Below are positions 13,801 through 26,113 of a stretch of DNA of 64,000 nt, in pieces (the stretch's first letter is position 1; each line of letters starts with the position of its first letter). The DNA lies in contig JAOCPU010000017.1 in assembly GCA_035772785.1 (NCBI GenBank), positions 1 to 64,000 of the forward strand. The letters run 5' to 3'. The notes below the pieces were generated by a model. That model saw only the letters and a program-made list of their open reading frames with translations. It made no database searches and was not told the DNA's origin. The position numbers and the translations under genes were made by a program. This stretch comes from Phlebiopsis flavidoalba. Taxonomy: Eukaryota; Basidiomycota; Agaricomycetes; Polyporales; Phanerochaetaceae.

Positions 13801-15795
13801 CCTTCAGTACTACGCACACATCCCTTCCCCATTAGAATCGCCTGTTTTTTTTCCAGGCTACACCCCTACGCCACACCGCTTGATTGGCTTCGCCTTGGTA
13901 CCTCCGTCCGAGGTGGACAATGCGTTCCTGACCCGAACTGGTGCAAAGCCTACGCCTGCCCCACACTGGGTCAGATTTCATATGGCTTCCTCGTCGCTAG
14001 AGAACTTTCCATGCGTTTGATTCTCTTCTTGGGTCGAGACAGGTGCATGGGTCAGAGGACTCTCCACCACTGTGCTGGCCATGATACAACCTGGTTCTCG
14101 ACTGAATTCCGATGGTCGGCTTAGGTACCAGTAATACGATCCGTAGTGCCTTCCGCGGGCAGCTCTGGTGGGAAGAGGCCTTGCGGCGTGTCTTCCGTGT
14201 ACCGTGCTGAGGCTTTGGCCCCTCGTCACTCTACGCGCTTCAGTGGCAGATATCCTCGTCAGGTTGTGGGGGTAAGTTTGAAGAAGATGGACGTAGCGGA
14301 GGCGTAGTAGATTTGGAAATGGTTTTCGTCATCCAAAGGATTGATCATATTCCCAACCCGCATATCACGCGAAGAGTCCAGGACGTTGGAAACGATGGCT
14401 CTCTCCTATCGATGTCTGTCCGGATTCCGAAGGGAGCTCAAGCTTGGGTGCAGACACGTCGGTCAATACAGGGGCTAGAAGCATCACAAAATGTGAGACT
14501 AATCCGGGAGGATATGAATAAAGGCGTTACGGGCATCTGGGATAAAATTCAATACAGCCGCTAGACGGCTAATACTCGTTGCACACGCGTGGTTTTGTCA
14601 GAGCGTGCCTCACATGTGTGTCCATGGCTTCGTCTTGCAGTCCGAGCCGATTTATCCACCGCCTACAAGATGTCAGTAGTTTATATCAGTCAGAAGAGTT
14701 ATCGCGCTGCTACGACATTACGCTCAGCTTACAGTTTCTAGGTCTCGTGCGGAGAGTTCGCACTAACAGGATCTGCTGAGCTAAAAGCCAGGTGTGACAT
14801 GCTAATACAGGGGGATAATGATGGGATGCTGCGAGAGAACTTCCGCTGAGATCTGTGAGGAGAGTGGTCTTTGTCAAGTCTTGTAAGTGGTACAATATCT
14901 TGTCATAGATACCTTTGGCCCCTAAACAGAACGTCTCCCATCTCCATTTGAATTCTCCGCATCCCAGTTCAAAAGCAAGATCCTATAATTGTTCTATAGT
15001 CGGCGTCTAATAGTGACAATGGCTGACGTACGGCGTTTACTAGATTCGATCACTTCGAACGATATGTCAATGACAGCTCCGATCGTATGAACGGCAGAGA
15101 CAAGGTCGAGGATTTGGGATCGCCATGTATCCTGCAGCTTCATCGAATTGAGTCGAAGGGGATGAAATATTTTGGATTACAGTCGACCCATCGACGAGAA
15201 AAATGTTTTTTTCGATAACACTGTGGACTAACATCAGACGCACATCCGACTGTCGGTTTACACTTAACGAACCTTCTCCCCAGGTGTTTTTTTTAGTGTC
15301 CGTGATCATGACACACAACAAGGACTGATCAACGGGAGATACGTAGAATTTCTGAGCTTATTATTTATGGAGACCGAATTAGACTTAATGAAGAGAGGAA
15401 CACACAAACAGATACGGTATTGAGTTCACGTCGTCGCTCTTGACTAACCATTCTTTGTTCAGAAGGCACTTTATATGTCCCTAGTAGCAGTGTCAGTCTC
15501 ACGAGAAGATTAGAGATGATGTATTAGCACATACATCTGTAAGATATTCCATATTATTGAACCTTGGGCAGAAATTGAACGGCAAATTGTGTTTTGCTGG
15601 TCGATGAGATGGCGGTGGCCGCCAAGATTGCGCGCAGACGCCCAAGCACGGCGTGTGGGGAGACGCCTTCGTGGCCGTCTGGGGGCCACTGTGTGCGGCG
15701 GCCTGGGGAAGCGATTCCGCCCCGGCGGCGCCCCGGGCGTGGGCCCGATCAAAACTGTCTCTCCCCACAACTTTCGCCCTCTGATACCGGTTTAT
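10888..15795. other. Gene-poor stretch without a recognised gene
   Basis: About 4.9 kb upstream of Dbp6 gave no family match on either strand. Some minus-strand pieces look mildly coding. One possible first exon starts at 14082 (MASTVVESPLTHAPVSTQEE) and runs to about 13978. Another is a charged, coil-like piece at 11615-12049 containing KMVESLHDTKKSLEEVRR in one frame. A third lies at 12884-13245. They could be exons of one eroded or error-filled minus-strand gene covering 11.6-14.1 kb, but no domain or consistent splice chain could be established. Confidence 0.35.
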
Positions 15796-15823
15796 TATGG
15801 AAAGCCGGACGTTCAAGCTTATT
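15796..15823 (+). repeat. Left copy of 28-base inverted repeat
   Basis: The copy starts TATGGAAAGCCGG and ends AGCTTATT. It matches 19116-19143 perfectly in inverted orientation. Confidence 0.9.
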
Positions 15824-18556
15824 GACGCACCAGGCTGGGGTCGTTCACGCGCACACGCTCCCCCGAACACCGCAAGTGGCCTAGGATCGGCAGTGGAATT
15901 CAGCTGGTTTTTCTGGGGCGCGCGCAATATATCGCATTTAACCCCCGCCCCCCCCCCCAACCTGCAGCGCCTCACCGACGGATGCATTATATGGCGCGCC
16001 CCCGCCGCGCCCGATTATTTTGTGTATTATTCACTTTTTTTGTATTTATCAATATATATCTATCTATATATACATGTATTCTACGTTACATTAATAGTGT
16101 GCTATGAGGAGTCTACAAACGCTCCTTGCGCTAATGCTGGTGGCGGCACTAGGCCACTGGTAGACCTGGGAATGGCGGCTGCCAGCGGGCGCGGTCCCCA
16201 CAATCCGGCCGACGTGACGGGTCGGATGCATGCGAGAGCAAACGCGCCGCAATGGAGCGGGCGCGGGCTAGTGGGGAGGGCATAAGGAGCGAGGCGGGCG
16301 GTCAGCGTGGGGCCGCAAACGTGCATGCACGGAGCGGTCGTCGGGCCTGCGAGGACAGTGGCGGTCGTCAGGGCTCGCGGTGCAGAGTGCTCAGCGGTGC
16401 CGACCGTTGGCGTGCATCACTGAACAATGCAGAGGGAGCCAGGGCCGACGAGCTCGGGACGGCGGTCCGCAGTTCAGCCTGGACACACCCTATTGAGAGG
16501 AGGGCGGCGGGTCTTCGACGGCGCGTTTATGAGGCACGAGCGAAGGACCTGCATCGCTTCTCAGGCAACCGGAAGCGATGGGAGATAGCTGGAGATGCGC
16601 CGTGGCCACGTGGGCGGAGGCATCACATGGGACAGTCGGGGAGGTGCATCCAGCCGAGCGAGATTGCGTCGGTCCAGAACGTGACGCGGCGGACTCGGAA
16701 CACAGACGTGGGCGTGCGTAATGTGTACGCACCTGCGCGTACGCTCTCGCCCGATTACGTCGCTTGTGACACCAATATGCTGGGTAGATGTTGACTGTTG
16801 CGGGCTAGGGGAGGTCGGGGTGGAAGGGGGACGTGCGGGTAGCGGGGTTCCTGTAGAACACAAAACGAAACGTCAGTAAGGCCAGAGGGGAAGTGAGCCC
16901 ATACCTACTAGAGAGAGTGTGCGGGGAAACACCACAGCTCTTCACGCTGTCATTCGACGATCAGTCGAGAATCTGGTCAGCACGGTCCACGGCGATCCCC
17001 GACATACGACGGGCACGCACCTTATCCCCGGAGCCTTTCCTCTAGTGGGCACGTGTGTACAATGCCAACGAGAGACGACAGAAACGCTGGAGCATGCACC
17101 CAGTGCACTGCTCCAGAGTTTTCCGACGCTTTTTGAGGGCGTCGGGTTTGCTTGCTGCGTTCGGGTTGCCTTGGTCGAGTTGGCCGGTCGCGCTGCTGGG
17201 CAGCGTGACGATGACGGCCGTGCGACTCCGGGTAAGGAGAAAACGAGTGGAAGCACACCAGAGCCCTCGCATGAAGGGCCCGTGGCTGCATCGAGATGGA
17301 GGATAGAGATCGATCGCCGTTCTCGTGGAACGACCACGGTCGGCGGTGGTGGTTCAAAGCAAGCAGCGCTGGGGCGCTTGACCCTCGGGCGACTTCGAGG
17401 TCGCCTCGGGCAGCCTCGGCCGACCCCAAAGATGCGCTGTTCCACACTATCCATCCCTCGCCCCGCATTCTCTTGCATTCGGGTCATGGATTGAGGGGAG
17501 TTTTTATGGGGACCTAGTAGGTAAGGGTTTCCCACGCTTTACGGGATAACCTATATATTCACCTTATTCCTAGCACATTCCTCCCCTCGTTTCGGCTACG
17601 AGGTCGTCCTCTCATCCGACGCACTCTCACGTCAACACACATATGAGGGTACGTAGGCCACTACTGTTTTTTAAGTATGGGTAAGACGTCCCTGACGTTT
17701 GTTTTGTAATCGGACCGCTGAACACAGGTATATATAAGCTTAATTCGACGCGAGAGAAGGCTATCCTGCAAGAGCCAGTGCGTTACCCCGCTTACTCTGC
17801 CACGGCGCCGCGGCCCCCCGTTGGACTTCAAGTATTTTCTCCACTATTGAGATATACTAACGAGCTGTTTCCCAGCCTTGTAGATCCTGAGCTGAGCCTG
17901 TTCGGTCTCTGTGTCACTCGAGCACCATGTGTGCTCGCACATAGCGCTGAGTATTCTATTTACCCTCTATTCTGCCGGCTCTATCGCTCCGGGCACTGGC
18001 ACTCCCAAGCTTTTTACACGCACACAGAAGATGTCCATTGCCTGCGTTCTGCAATGCGTGCCCATGGAGCCCATGCCGGGCCTTGTCCTCACTCGACGTT
18101 CTGGCGGGCGCCTATATCAAGAAACGTCGTTTTATTTCTGGACACTTTAACAACGATCTAACTCTTTCATTGGCGTATTCACAGTGCCCATGGTGGTGTA
18201 TGTACGTACTATACACGTCAAGGTGTACAATAATATGACTCTATGAGTGTTCAGTAGCCGCTTTTAGTGTCCTCTTCTCAGAACATTTTCCTCTCTTGCC
18301 AGACCCCCTTGTACACAAACAAACACTGTCAGCTAGCTGTAAAATGTCCTATGTAATGTTTCCTCACAATTTTGATTGCTCTCTGAAAACCTCCTACCTG
18401 TGTTGGATGGGTGTATAGCCTTGACATCATACACTCATGTTCTAAGGTTCTCCATGGGCTCATACATAGTTTAACAACCTGTAGCACTTCCCATTTACAC
18501 TTTGAGATGTCATGACAATTCTTTGAAGCACTCACCGGCATTCATAAGTCCTTTTC

Positions 18557-18664
18557 TCAAATATACAGTGGTATTTCTGCGCTATTTTCGTTTATTTTCA
18601 CTAACCCCCAGATGACCAACAGAATCACACCCACAATTACGACGAAAAAGACATTCATATACAT
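18557..18664 (-). CDS. Small ORF with a single strong transmembrane helix (unrecognised)
   Basis: A 35-codon frame opens at ATG 18664-18662 and ends at TGA 18559-18557. It begins MYMNVFFVVIVGVILLVIWG, an almost ideal 17-20 residue membrane-spanning segment. The polar tail that follows starts LVKINEN and ends IPLYI. The frame stays open upstream of the Met for at least fifteen further codons (including HPCLESIWNSIG), so this may be one exon of a longer single-pass membrane protein. The region lies within the AT-rich right part of the inverted-repeat element. No family was recognised, and short hydrophobic frames can arise by chance in T-rich DNA. Confidence 0.3.
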   Translation of the reverse strand: MYMNVFFVVIVGVILLVIWGLVKINENSAEIPLYI

Positions 18665-19115
18665 GCCAATCGAGTTCCAAATACTTTCAAGACATGGGTG
18701 TATAGTAGGATTACACAGTACAAGATATTTTTGAATATATATATAGATTATGTGCGCATTTTCGGGCCATGATTATTTACATCCACTACCTTTACTGACA
18801 GCCCTTCAAACACTACAAATACAAGTGGATTAACATTTCTTTGGACTATAACAGTTATGTATAAGAATAGAGCCCCAAATGGGACCACAATGCCGGTCCA
18901 TGCAAGGCGCAGGGCGGGGCGGTGCCCGATTGGGCAGTGTGCGGGGCGCGCAAACAAGGACAAAGGGAAGGCGCAGTGAGCGCTTGCAGGCAGCGCATCC
19001 CGCGCAACATCGGATGTGATGGGACAGCAATAGGGTTCATCGGCCATTTCATCCAAGGTTCCCGGGGTCCCACTACCATATATGGTATTGTACAAACACG
19101 ACCAAGCACACATCA

Positions 19116-19143
19116 AATAAGCTTGAACGTCCGGCTTTCCATA
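19116..19143 (-). repeat. Right copy of 28-base inverted repeat
   Basis: This is the exact reverse complement of 15796-15823. It starts AATAAGCTTGAACGTCCGG and ends CCATA. It lies 160 bases beyond the 3' end of the neighbouring methyltransferase gene. Confidence 0.9.
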
Positions 19144-19302
19144 GGTATGCTCAGGTTAAACCCGTTCGGCGCTGCAATGCGGCCGATTCTCATCGTAACG
19201 CCCAAGCATCCAGACCTCCATTGTACTTCGAAAAGCGGTTGGCGCGGGTGGAAACGTAATATTATTGGCTCTTCGTGGTTTTAATACAAGTCATACATGT
19301 AC

Positions 19303-20477
19303 TTATACACGACGCGCGAGGATGAGCGCAAGAGGCCATTCAACATCTATCTCGTCAGTATTCTCCGGGACACCGCTTTTGTCGTTCTCTGCGACATCTG
19401 CTTTCAGCTGGTTCCAAAAGCGCTTACTGCAATGTCTCCGTCGGGATGCTTCAGGTCGTCGGGGTATCTCTCATGGAACGTGGTGAAGAGCACTGAACGT
19501 GCGTAGATATGCGAGAAGATCATCCCAAGTCATCTTCTTGCGCAAGATGACCGGTCGTGGAGACGAAGGGAAGATTCGGATGATGTTCACCTATGATGAA
19601 ACCCGCAGGTTCAGCAAACGTCATGGCATTTGGTATATGTGGTGTAGCTTCACCCGTAAAGTATACACGCTCAAAGTCCTGGAACTTGCCGGGAACTACG
19701 CTGGCGGGATCCGGGAGAGCGACGAGGTGTTCATCTACGATGGTACGTCCCGGACGCTCCCAGTGAGGCCCAAGGGGAAGTTGCGGGATCCGCGCCTTGG
19801 GAATATGCATTGATGAGAGGTGTCGCCGAAGGATAGCGGAAGAAAAGCCTAAATTCAGAATAACCCTGCAAGTAAGGCAAGTAAAATAAGTCGATGCCCC
19901 TCCATATTGTAACGGACGGTATTGCACATACCCAGGTGGCAAGACTCCCGTTTGGCCTCAAACACTCGGGCAGCTTCTTTCCAGAGCTTGTGTTCCAGTC
20001 AAACCAATGGGCAGCTTGTGCTAGGTATTATCGGGGTGCGCTAAAACATGCCGTTTTCATATTAAAAATGAATGCTCTTGCAGACCTGAGGTTATAAGAT
20101 CCACGCTGGCATCCTGCAGGAACGGAAGATCTTCCGCGCCAGACTGCTTGAACTCAACTTGTCCTGGGAATGCAGATGATTCTGCATTACTGCGCGCCTG
20201 CTCTATCATCTTGCTGCTAGGCTCGACACCGATTATCTTCTGGAATGGCGTCAGCTCGAGCGTAGCTTGCCCTGGCTTGCGATGAGTAGACATCGGACAT
20301 CGATCAACTCTAATTACTCACCTGTGCCACACCCCAAGTTCTACGGCAGTGCTCCATCGTGCCTTGGGCACACGTCCGTGATATTGAAACACAAACTCGT
20401 ACAACTGGCGAGGATAGGTCGGCCTACTGGCGGCATAAACGAGCAGCATTGTACGTGGTCTTCCCGAACGTAGCCAT
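19303..20477 (-). CDS. SAM-dependent methyltransferase (class I, trans-aconitate methyltransferase-like)
   Basis: This is a class I methyltransferase using S-adenosylmethionine; its substrate is unknown. The ATG at 20477-20475 begins MATFGKTTYNAARL. Motif I is split by an intron: GCGTG ahead, then QATLELTPFQKIIGVEPSSK near 20220-20270. Motif II/III follows as GAEDLPFLQDASVDLI (20110-20150), and the post-motif region contains RPGGSLATW-like residues and VVPGKFQDFERVYF (about 19670-19720). The C-terminus EWPLALILARRV ends at TAA 19305-19303. At about 390 codons including introns, it fits fungal methyltransferases annotated as type 11 or trans-aconitate-like. One extra base at 20437-20439 and another at 20332-20335 (plus-strand numbering) break frames in otherwise conserved sequence. 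It is divergently transcribed from the MBOAT gene. Confidence 0.8.
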
Positions 20478-21065
20478 GATTGAGGTCGTGGTTTGTGTTA
20501 AACAGGTGTCGGCCGTGTCAGTCCGTGGAGGCACTGGGGGTATGTGTTGCCTCGTGACGCTTTAATCTTATCTAAGACATACCATATATGGATAATTCAT
20601 AACTTTATCTGGTCGCTCGTTTGTTAGATGGACTGACTTTGGGCTCAGTGGCATTGGTTGCATCTATCTTCAGCTGGGATTCATGGGAATAGGATCTCTT
20701 AATTATATGGCTGCCAACAATCGTAAGCGGCACTGAGAAAGTCAGGACGAAAAAGGGAGACGTACGTTGCGGCTACGCGTCGCGCGCTAAACGCACTGGT
20801 GGCGTCAAACTCCGGTGATCGCCGGGTCTAAAGTGATGTGACGGGAAAAGGCAGTTCAGTTGGTTGAATGCATGCGACACGTCACCAACGCCTGCCAGCA
20901 ATACGCAGCAAGTGGCCCACCGACTTGACCGACTTCACTATCAGCCTATAGCGGATTATTTCTCCACAAGAAGATGCCACTGTCATGGTATGAAGAGTAC
21001 GTCGTCTGACTGATAAACATCGTGTTCTATGCTTAAAACATTGGGCAATTAGAATTATCATTGCG
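20478..21065. other. Divergent promoter region, methyltransferase/MBOAT
   Basis: This 590-base gap between two divergently oriented genes must carry both promoters. No conserved motif or coding sequence stood out. Part of it may encode an unassigned 5' exon of the MBOAT gene, whose start is unclear. Confidence 0.4.
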
Positions 21066-22467
21066 CTGAAGGCAGGGGGCATCTTGGGAGCTCGTTCCAG
21101 ATGTCCCTCAGACTTTCGACAACCACTTACCTGGTCAAATGTACCGGGCGCATTTGCGTATCAAATCCCCTTCTTCTTTATGGCACCATACCTAGCACAG
21201 AAGAGAGGGGACGCAGCCTATATACGGGTACTTCTACTGACCAAACGGTCCTTGCGATGGCCATCCGTGGCACGTACTACTATGATTTGTACGATCCAAA
21301 ATATTACTATCTTCACATGGGTGAGAGGTACTATTCCCGTTTTTTGATGCCCTGAATGGCCAAGGTTGACATGTGAACTGCTAGCTCTCCTGGGTACCAT
21401 AACGGTAGCAGTGCAGAGCATAGACCTAGCATTGTCCCCGCAATGGGACGGCTGAGAGTGGGAGAAAAGTCTTTGCCTCCACTTTATGAGGAGTCAAGCC
21501 TCCAAAGCAGAAAAGCCCCAATCGTGCTATACTGCCCCGATTGGTATCGAGAGACATTTGACGTCATTTTTTTCTCCCTTCGCGGCCTTGGATGGCAATT
21601 CGGCAAAGGCGTACATATACCAAAGGACACCAAGCCACAGCAGCTCAGTGCCTTTCTCAAAGCCACTTTCATTGCCTTCGTTAAGAACTTCTTTGTGGTC
21701 GATTTGATCATCGCCCTTCTCCAAAAAAAAATTGCTACCCGGCATCGGTTCCACCGCAGGCGGCAGCATGTTCTACACTACAACCTTCCACTCATTCCTC
21801 GCCTTTTAGTCTCTACTCTTATTTCCCTCATATCCGGAGCTGCCATGACAGCCGGACACTTTCGAAGCCCTATACGCTCTGGGTACACTGATCGGTGTCG
21901 GAATCCTCGGCCAGCAACCCTCCGCCTGGCCACCTCTCACGGGCAACCCATTTGCAGCAGAGTCGATTGCCGATTTCTGGGCCAAACGCTGGCACAAACT
22001 CTTCGGAGAAACATTCTTAGTCATGGGTGGAATTCCTGCCGGGTGGATAGCAGGGCAGGCCTGGGCTGGTCATCGGTACCTTCCTGGCATCCGGCCTTTT
22101 TCACGAGTTCGGCGCATATGCGCTCGGTAGAGGCATGGACCATACTGTCACAATGTTCTTCACCCTTTTACAGGCGTCGCGGTGGTGCTTGAAGGACTTT
22201 GGACGTCCATCACCGGACGGAAAGTGTCGTGGATGGCCCGGACTAATCTCGAGGCATATTTGTTTTCATGCTGCCGTTGGCGGAGCTGTGCTGTGAGTGT
22301 CACTATTTCTGGAGTGCTCACTATGAACTCGACTAACTCCTGCTAACAGTGGACATCGTGGTTTTCTCGGGGTCTCGGAGGGGCGCTCTTCATCCCGCAG
22401 CTTGGGATGAGCCCAGCAAAATCTCATCATAATTCCCGTTTTACAACAGTATCTCAAGAAGAATTAG
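21066..22467 (+). CDS. Wax synthase-like membrane-bound O-acyltransferase (MBOAT/SAT5-type)
   Basis: This is a multi-pass membrane acyltransferase of the wax-synthase domain group, which in fungi transfers acyl groups to hydroxyls of lipids or secondary metabolites. The N-terminal part includes GAFAYQIPFFFMAPYLAQKR (21140-21210). The central part contains SLRGLGWQFGKGVHIPKD (about 21570-21630) and a hydrophobic block with FVKNFFVVDLIIALLQ. The catalytic region reads DFWAKRWHKLFGETFLVMGG at 21970-22030, followed by FLASGLFHEFGAYALGRGMD at 22080-22140, where the conserved His is expected to be catalytic. The C-terminus reads QYLKKN, ending with TAG at 22465-22467. The start codon is not clear. 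Extra bases at about 21570 and 21660-21750 break frames. Genes of this type are common and multi-copy in Agaricomycetes, and the substrate cannot be predicted. Confidence 0.75.
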
Positions 22468-23300
22468 CGTTTGTGAGGAGCTGATTTGATTCTTTGTCCA
22501 GCTCTCGAGATTCATAGTTGACCACACACAGTGGCTACTTGTCTAATACGTAAATACCAGGCTAGTAAAGAAACAAGTCAGGGATCGCTCTCTAGTCTTG
22601 TATACTTGACGTATATCTGCGTTTAACACTGGACCTGAGCTACTATGGCCGCCAAGTCAATGACTCCATGAATCAAGCGGCTCGGAGTGCCTACGACCGC
22701 ACGGTGAGCAACGCGTAGATATCATCAGAATTTTCAATCATAGTTGATGATAATCACCTTGCGAGCATCGTGGGAGTCAGAATCCTTGTTGATTTCTGTA
22801 TCAACCCGAATGGCAAGCGAAACGATTCCCCATGCATAAACGACCATACTTTCATGTGAGAAATAAACGCCAGGACGGGCACTTCTGAGGAGCCTACCTT
22901 GGTTGTCATACTGCTCGATGGTAGCTGAGAGCATTGGCGGACAGAGGGGGCCCCATGCGGACCCACTTGATATAGATGCGACAAGTGGATAGACCAATGT
23001 ACCGCCTCATCCGTCATTCGCTAACGTATTAGCTTCGGCGAGCGTTGAGGCCCTAGAAAAGATGTGCCATATGATTTGCCTACCAAAATTATGGCCTGGT
23101 AAATACTTACATTCGCGAGATATGCATTGACATAAACTGAGCATCGACACGAGAAACCACAAAAGAAGTTTAGTGAGGGTCTACGGAGCTCAGTATCTAA
23201 TTCACTTACGCTTGCTAAGCTTGAAATACGCATACAGGCCAAAATGATATATGAAGTTGTTTGTGCTCCGTGGCAAACTAAAACATGGTTCGCCATATTT
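22468..23300 (-). CDS. Unrecognised coding pieces, possibly 3' exons of the DUF6534 gene
   Basis: Minus-strand frames at 22734-22997, 22754-23017 and 23021-23296 look protein-like, with hydrophobic and polar runs and few low-complexity stretches. Examples are VYAWGIVSLAIRVDTEINKD and SIYQAIILVGKSYG. They lie in the same orientation and 3' of the DUF6534 exons and could be its last exons. The expected conserved C-terminal helix of that family could not be found, so they may instead belong to a separate unknown gene. No function is proposed. Confidence 0.3.
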
Positions 23301-24199
23301 TCACGTCACTGCGAGTTAACATGCATCAAATTAGTGAGTGGAGCGTCGAAGCAACTATACTGGTAAGGATACGGATTTCTGGGTTTGAGTTGCGTTAATA
23401 CTGGACTATGTGTATAAGTAGAGAAAGAGTTCATCTGAAGACCACAGCTACTCGACTAGCCGTGGAACGAGAGCTCCGTAGGGTTAATCACATAGGCTAA
23501 GGAGAACATTTAATCAGTTGACGGTGGGGTCGTCCTGGTTTTGGCCGGTTTTGTGTTAGCCAGCGTGTGGTAATGCAAAGGGCGCTACCAGGACCGTCTT
23601 CCTAGCGCAAACGCAAGAGGCAAAATTTCCACATATACCAGTGCCTATTGTTATTGTGTGCGATGTGAGTTTCGCCAGCTAGCACATAAGGCTGTGACGT
23701 AAGCGTACATCAAGTTTTTGTAGTCCGGAGAACGTAGGTGTGAAATCTGGTAAAGATTAAAATCATTGATCAACATCCGTACTCGATTGTGATTTTAGAA
23801 TGATGATGTAAACATGATTTAAAACGTACGCTTTCACTGTGATCACTACTACGGTCATTTCTGCGTTAGCATCATGCAAGGGTTTAACGGCCCATTAGGA
23901 TCTTACCTATGCTGGAGAACTGCCGCAAGTTTAGATAGATAGTACGCGTACAATAACTTGAGTTGCTTACCGAGTTCGACTGCTGAGAAAGAGCACTAAA
24001 AAATCGTCGTAAGCAATGCGGGCCAAAATAATTGAGACATAACTCTCGAGACACACAATTGCTGCCAGCTGGTATCCAGTTTCCTTGACCTACTATAGGG
24101 ATTGTTTACTCAACATGGTCATAAGATTTTCACACGAAATCGTACGAACGTCTCCACACTCGTACCCCCGCAAATCCCCGCGAAAACATCCTACGTTTC

Positions 24200-24965
24200 C
24201 TTCGAATTAAAATGCGGCGCTAATTCTGTGGTGTTCGAGACACTCACCCTCGTACGATTGCTTGAGTGTAAGCGACTGCTCGTACAATTTAGGCCATGCC
24301 AACAAGAAGCTTCGAACTGAACTCACCGTAACCAGAACGTGTAGCTTACATTGGATAAAACGGGTTCAGTGTCATTATAGACGTCAGATCAGCGTCAGAC
24401 TGTTGACTCCATATGCTCACAATTATACGATCCTGTAAATTTTGACACAGTGAGCTCAGTACCACGAATAAAAAGGGCTTTATTTACCAAACGGGGTCGG
24501 CAAGAAGAGAGGTGAGGTTTCCGTAATTGTTCACCCAAATACCAGTACAAAATGTGGCACACAAGGCGACATATCGAAACTGTCAAGTATCCTGTACGAG
24601 ATTTGAGACCACGCATTGGTTTTCTCAGGTGTTCCTGCCTACCACAAGATTAGTTACCTATACACTTCGTTATTCCGAATGACTTTGACAAATATCAGAA
24701 TTGTTGGCGTACAATCAACTTCATATACAATTTATCCCTCTGATACCGCTGAAAAAATACACGACGGTTTGCATAGACGTTATCCCATATAGCCTATATA
24801 AATGCATATGATCAACGTCGTGGTGCCAATCTCGAGGGGTTTACTTACGCAGCGCTGACGAGACCGCCTAGTAAAAGGGGCACCAATCGTAGTGTTCAGA
24901 TTAAGGCCCAAAGCCTTCGCAGGTGGTCCCATAGCCGGGGAAGTGAGATCTTGTGGGTTAGACAT
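24200..24965 (-). CDS. DUF6534-type integral membrane protein (5' part)
   Basis: This is a seven-helix membrane protein family of unknown function that is greatly expanded in Agaricomycetes. The ATG at 24965-24963 gives MSNPQDLTSPAMGPPAKALG, then NLNTTIGA at the start of the first helix. Frameshifted exons downstream read VVYFQRYQRDKLYMKLIV (24690-24760), then SLVCHILYWYLVNNYGNLTS (24490-24570). The latter corresponds to the family's characteristic second and third helices (the LxCHxxYxYLVxNY pattern). A further piece with AYTQAIVRG precedes a GTGAGT donor near 24245. The 3' half is not secure; candidate exons continue towards 22.7 kb. The family match is recalled from general knowledge, and one or two indels were needed to align it. 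Confidence 0.5.
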
Positions 24966-24999
24966 GTCCTGCAAAAACTCAAAGGATCACTGAGACACA

Positions 25000-25870
25000 G
25001 TCAGGATGTTCGAGAGAGAGAGAGAGAGAGTCGGGCGTTGGGAACAAGGAGTTGTCCAAAAGAGGGACAGCCTTTGAATCTCTCGATTGTGAGGGGCAGC
25101 CGGTCCCAAGGTGTCCAGAGGTGGGTGGGTGACATTGGGCTTTTATCGGGATAGATAGACATGGTCATGTCCGGCAGAAAGCCTAAGTATGTGGAGGCGT
25201 ACGGTAGTTCAAACTCGACAGTGATCCGCTCGCAAAGCATAGTTCGCGCCGGAACGCTCGAACTGCCTCCGACTCCCACGCTGTTCACCGGGCCACTAGT
25301 CTCCGTAGCTGACTATAATATAAAAATGAATTGGATGACAGTCGATCCGAAATTCTATATTATCCGGGCCACGCTCCTCCTGAACTTTGTAGTCGGGTCC
25401 AGGGGATGCTGACAACGAGGCAATGTCATCTTCGCAAGGGGCTCCCAGGCGCTGCATGGCATCGTCCTTGTAGTTGGAGAGTGGCACCCTGACTACGCTG
25501 TGCCCCGGATAGGATCATTGAGAAACACTTCAGACACGAGTCTGGACATACCACAGATTCAGGGGCCTCTCGACGCTCTCTTCCATACATCGCATTGCAA
25601 ATCTTCAAACTCTCAGTACTAACCTTGATCAATGGTCCTCTCCGCAGCGCACGACGGTGCTTGTCCACAAGGCCTTCACGGGAAGGAAACGTCACACCAC
25701 CCGCTTGTATCTGGGTCCATTGCGCAGAAATCCGGGCTCTGGGTTTGACGTTCAAGGATTTGTTAAGATTGCGGACCTGTTGGATTGGAACAATCAAATG
25801 CGAAAGTCGTCTTGAACGGCGGCGTTCATAGCGTTGCCTGCAGAGAGGTCACTACTATCCGCGGGGCAAG
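25000..25870 (-). CDS. Unrecognised coding region
   Basis: Several minus-strand frames chain without low-complexity bias. They read VRNLNKSLNVKPRARISAQW (about 25710-25780), then SNYKDDAMQRLGAPCEDD (25430-25490), then VEFELPYASTYLGFLPDMTM (25150-25215). Frame changes between them are as frequent as in the known genes here, so one broken gene is plausible. No domain was recognised. It lies between the DUF6534 gene and the glycosidase, all on the minus strand. A short (AG)n tract sits at 25013-25030, inside the 3' end. Confidence 0.35.
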
Positions 25871-26113
25871 GTAGATCAGGGTGTGCGTCAGCCTTCACCA
25901 GGGCACCGTTCTTTCGCATGTGGAAAAGGGCTGTCAACGATGCACGGAATGGTTTCGAAAAAAACAGCACTCAAGTCTTGCCCATGGCTTGATCGGTTTT
26001 TCTGGCTTTGACCGTGTCCTAGTTGTTCAGAATATATGCATATTTCATAGCCAGAAGCGTTACAATACCGAGTGCGTCGCGTAGATCCCAGTGAGAATCT
26101 CCAGTGCGTCTTG

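Larger units (their letters stand above)
15796..19143. mobile_element. Candidate DNA transposon or non-autonomous element bounded by inverted repeats
   Basis: A perfect 28-base inverted repeat sits at 15796-15823 and 19116-19143. The left copy begins TATGGAAAGCCGGACGTTCA, and the right copy is its exact reverse complement. If the terminal TA is read as a target-site duplication, the repeats start TGGAAAGCC, the arrangement expected of a TA-targeting cut-and-paste transposon. The 3.35 kb between is GC-rich on the left (to about 17.5 kb) and AT-rich on the right. No transposase motif was recognised inside. The longest open frames (16252-16794 plus; 16942-17535 minus) are low-complexity Arg/Ala/Pro-rich and look like by-products of GC content. 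The superfamily is unknown, and an unrelated inverted duplication is possible. Confidence 0.45.

Noticed and set aside
16252..17535. Long open frames on both strands inside the inverted-repeat element as possible transposase
   Set aside because: They are Arg/Ala/Pro/Ser-rich, overlap each other on opposite strands and show no catalytic motif. GC content alone explains them.
25013..25030. (AG)n run as a regulatory element
   Set aside because: An ordinary short microsatellite with nothing nearby to suggest function.
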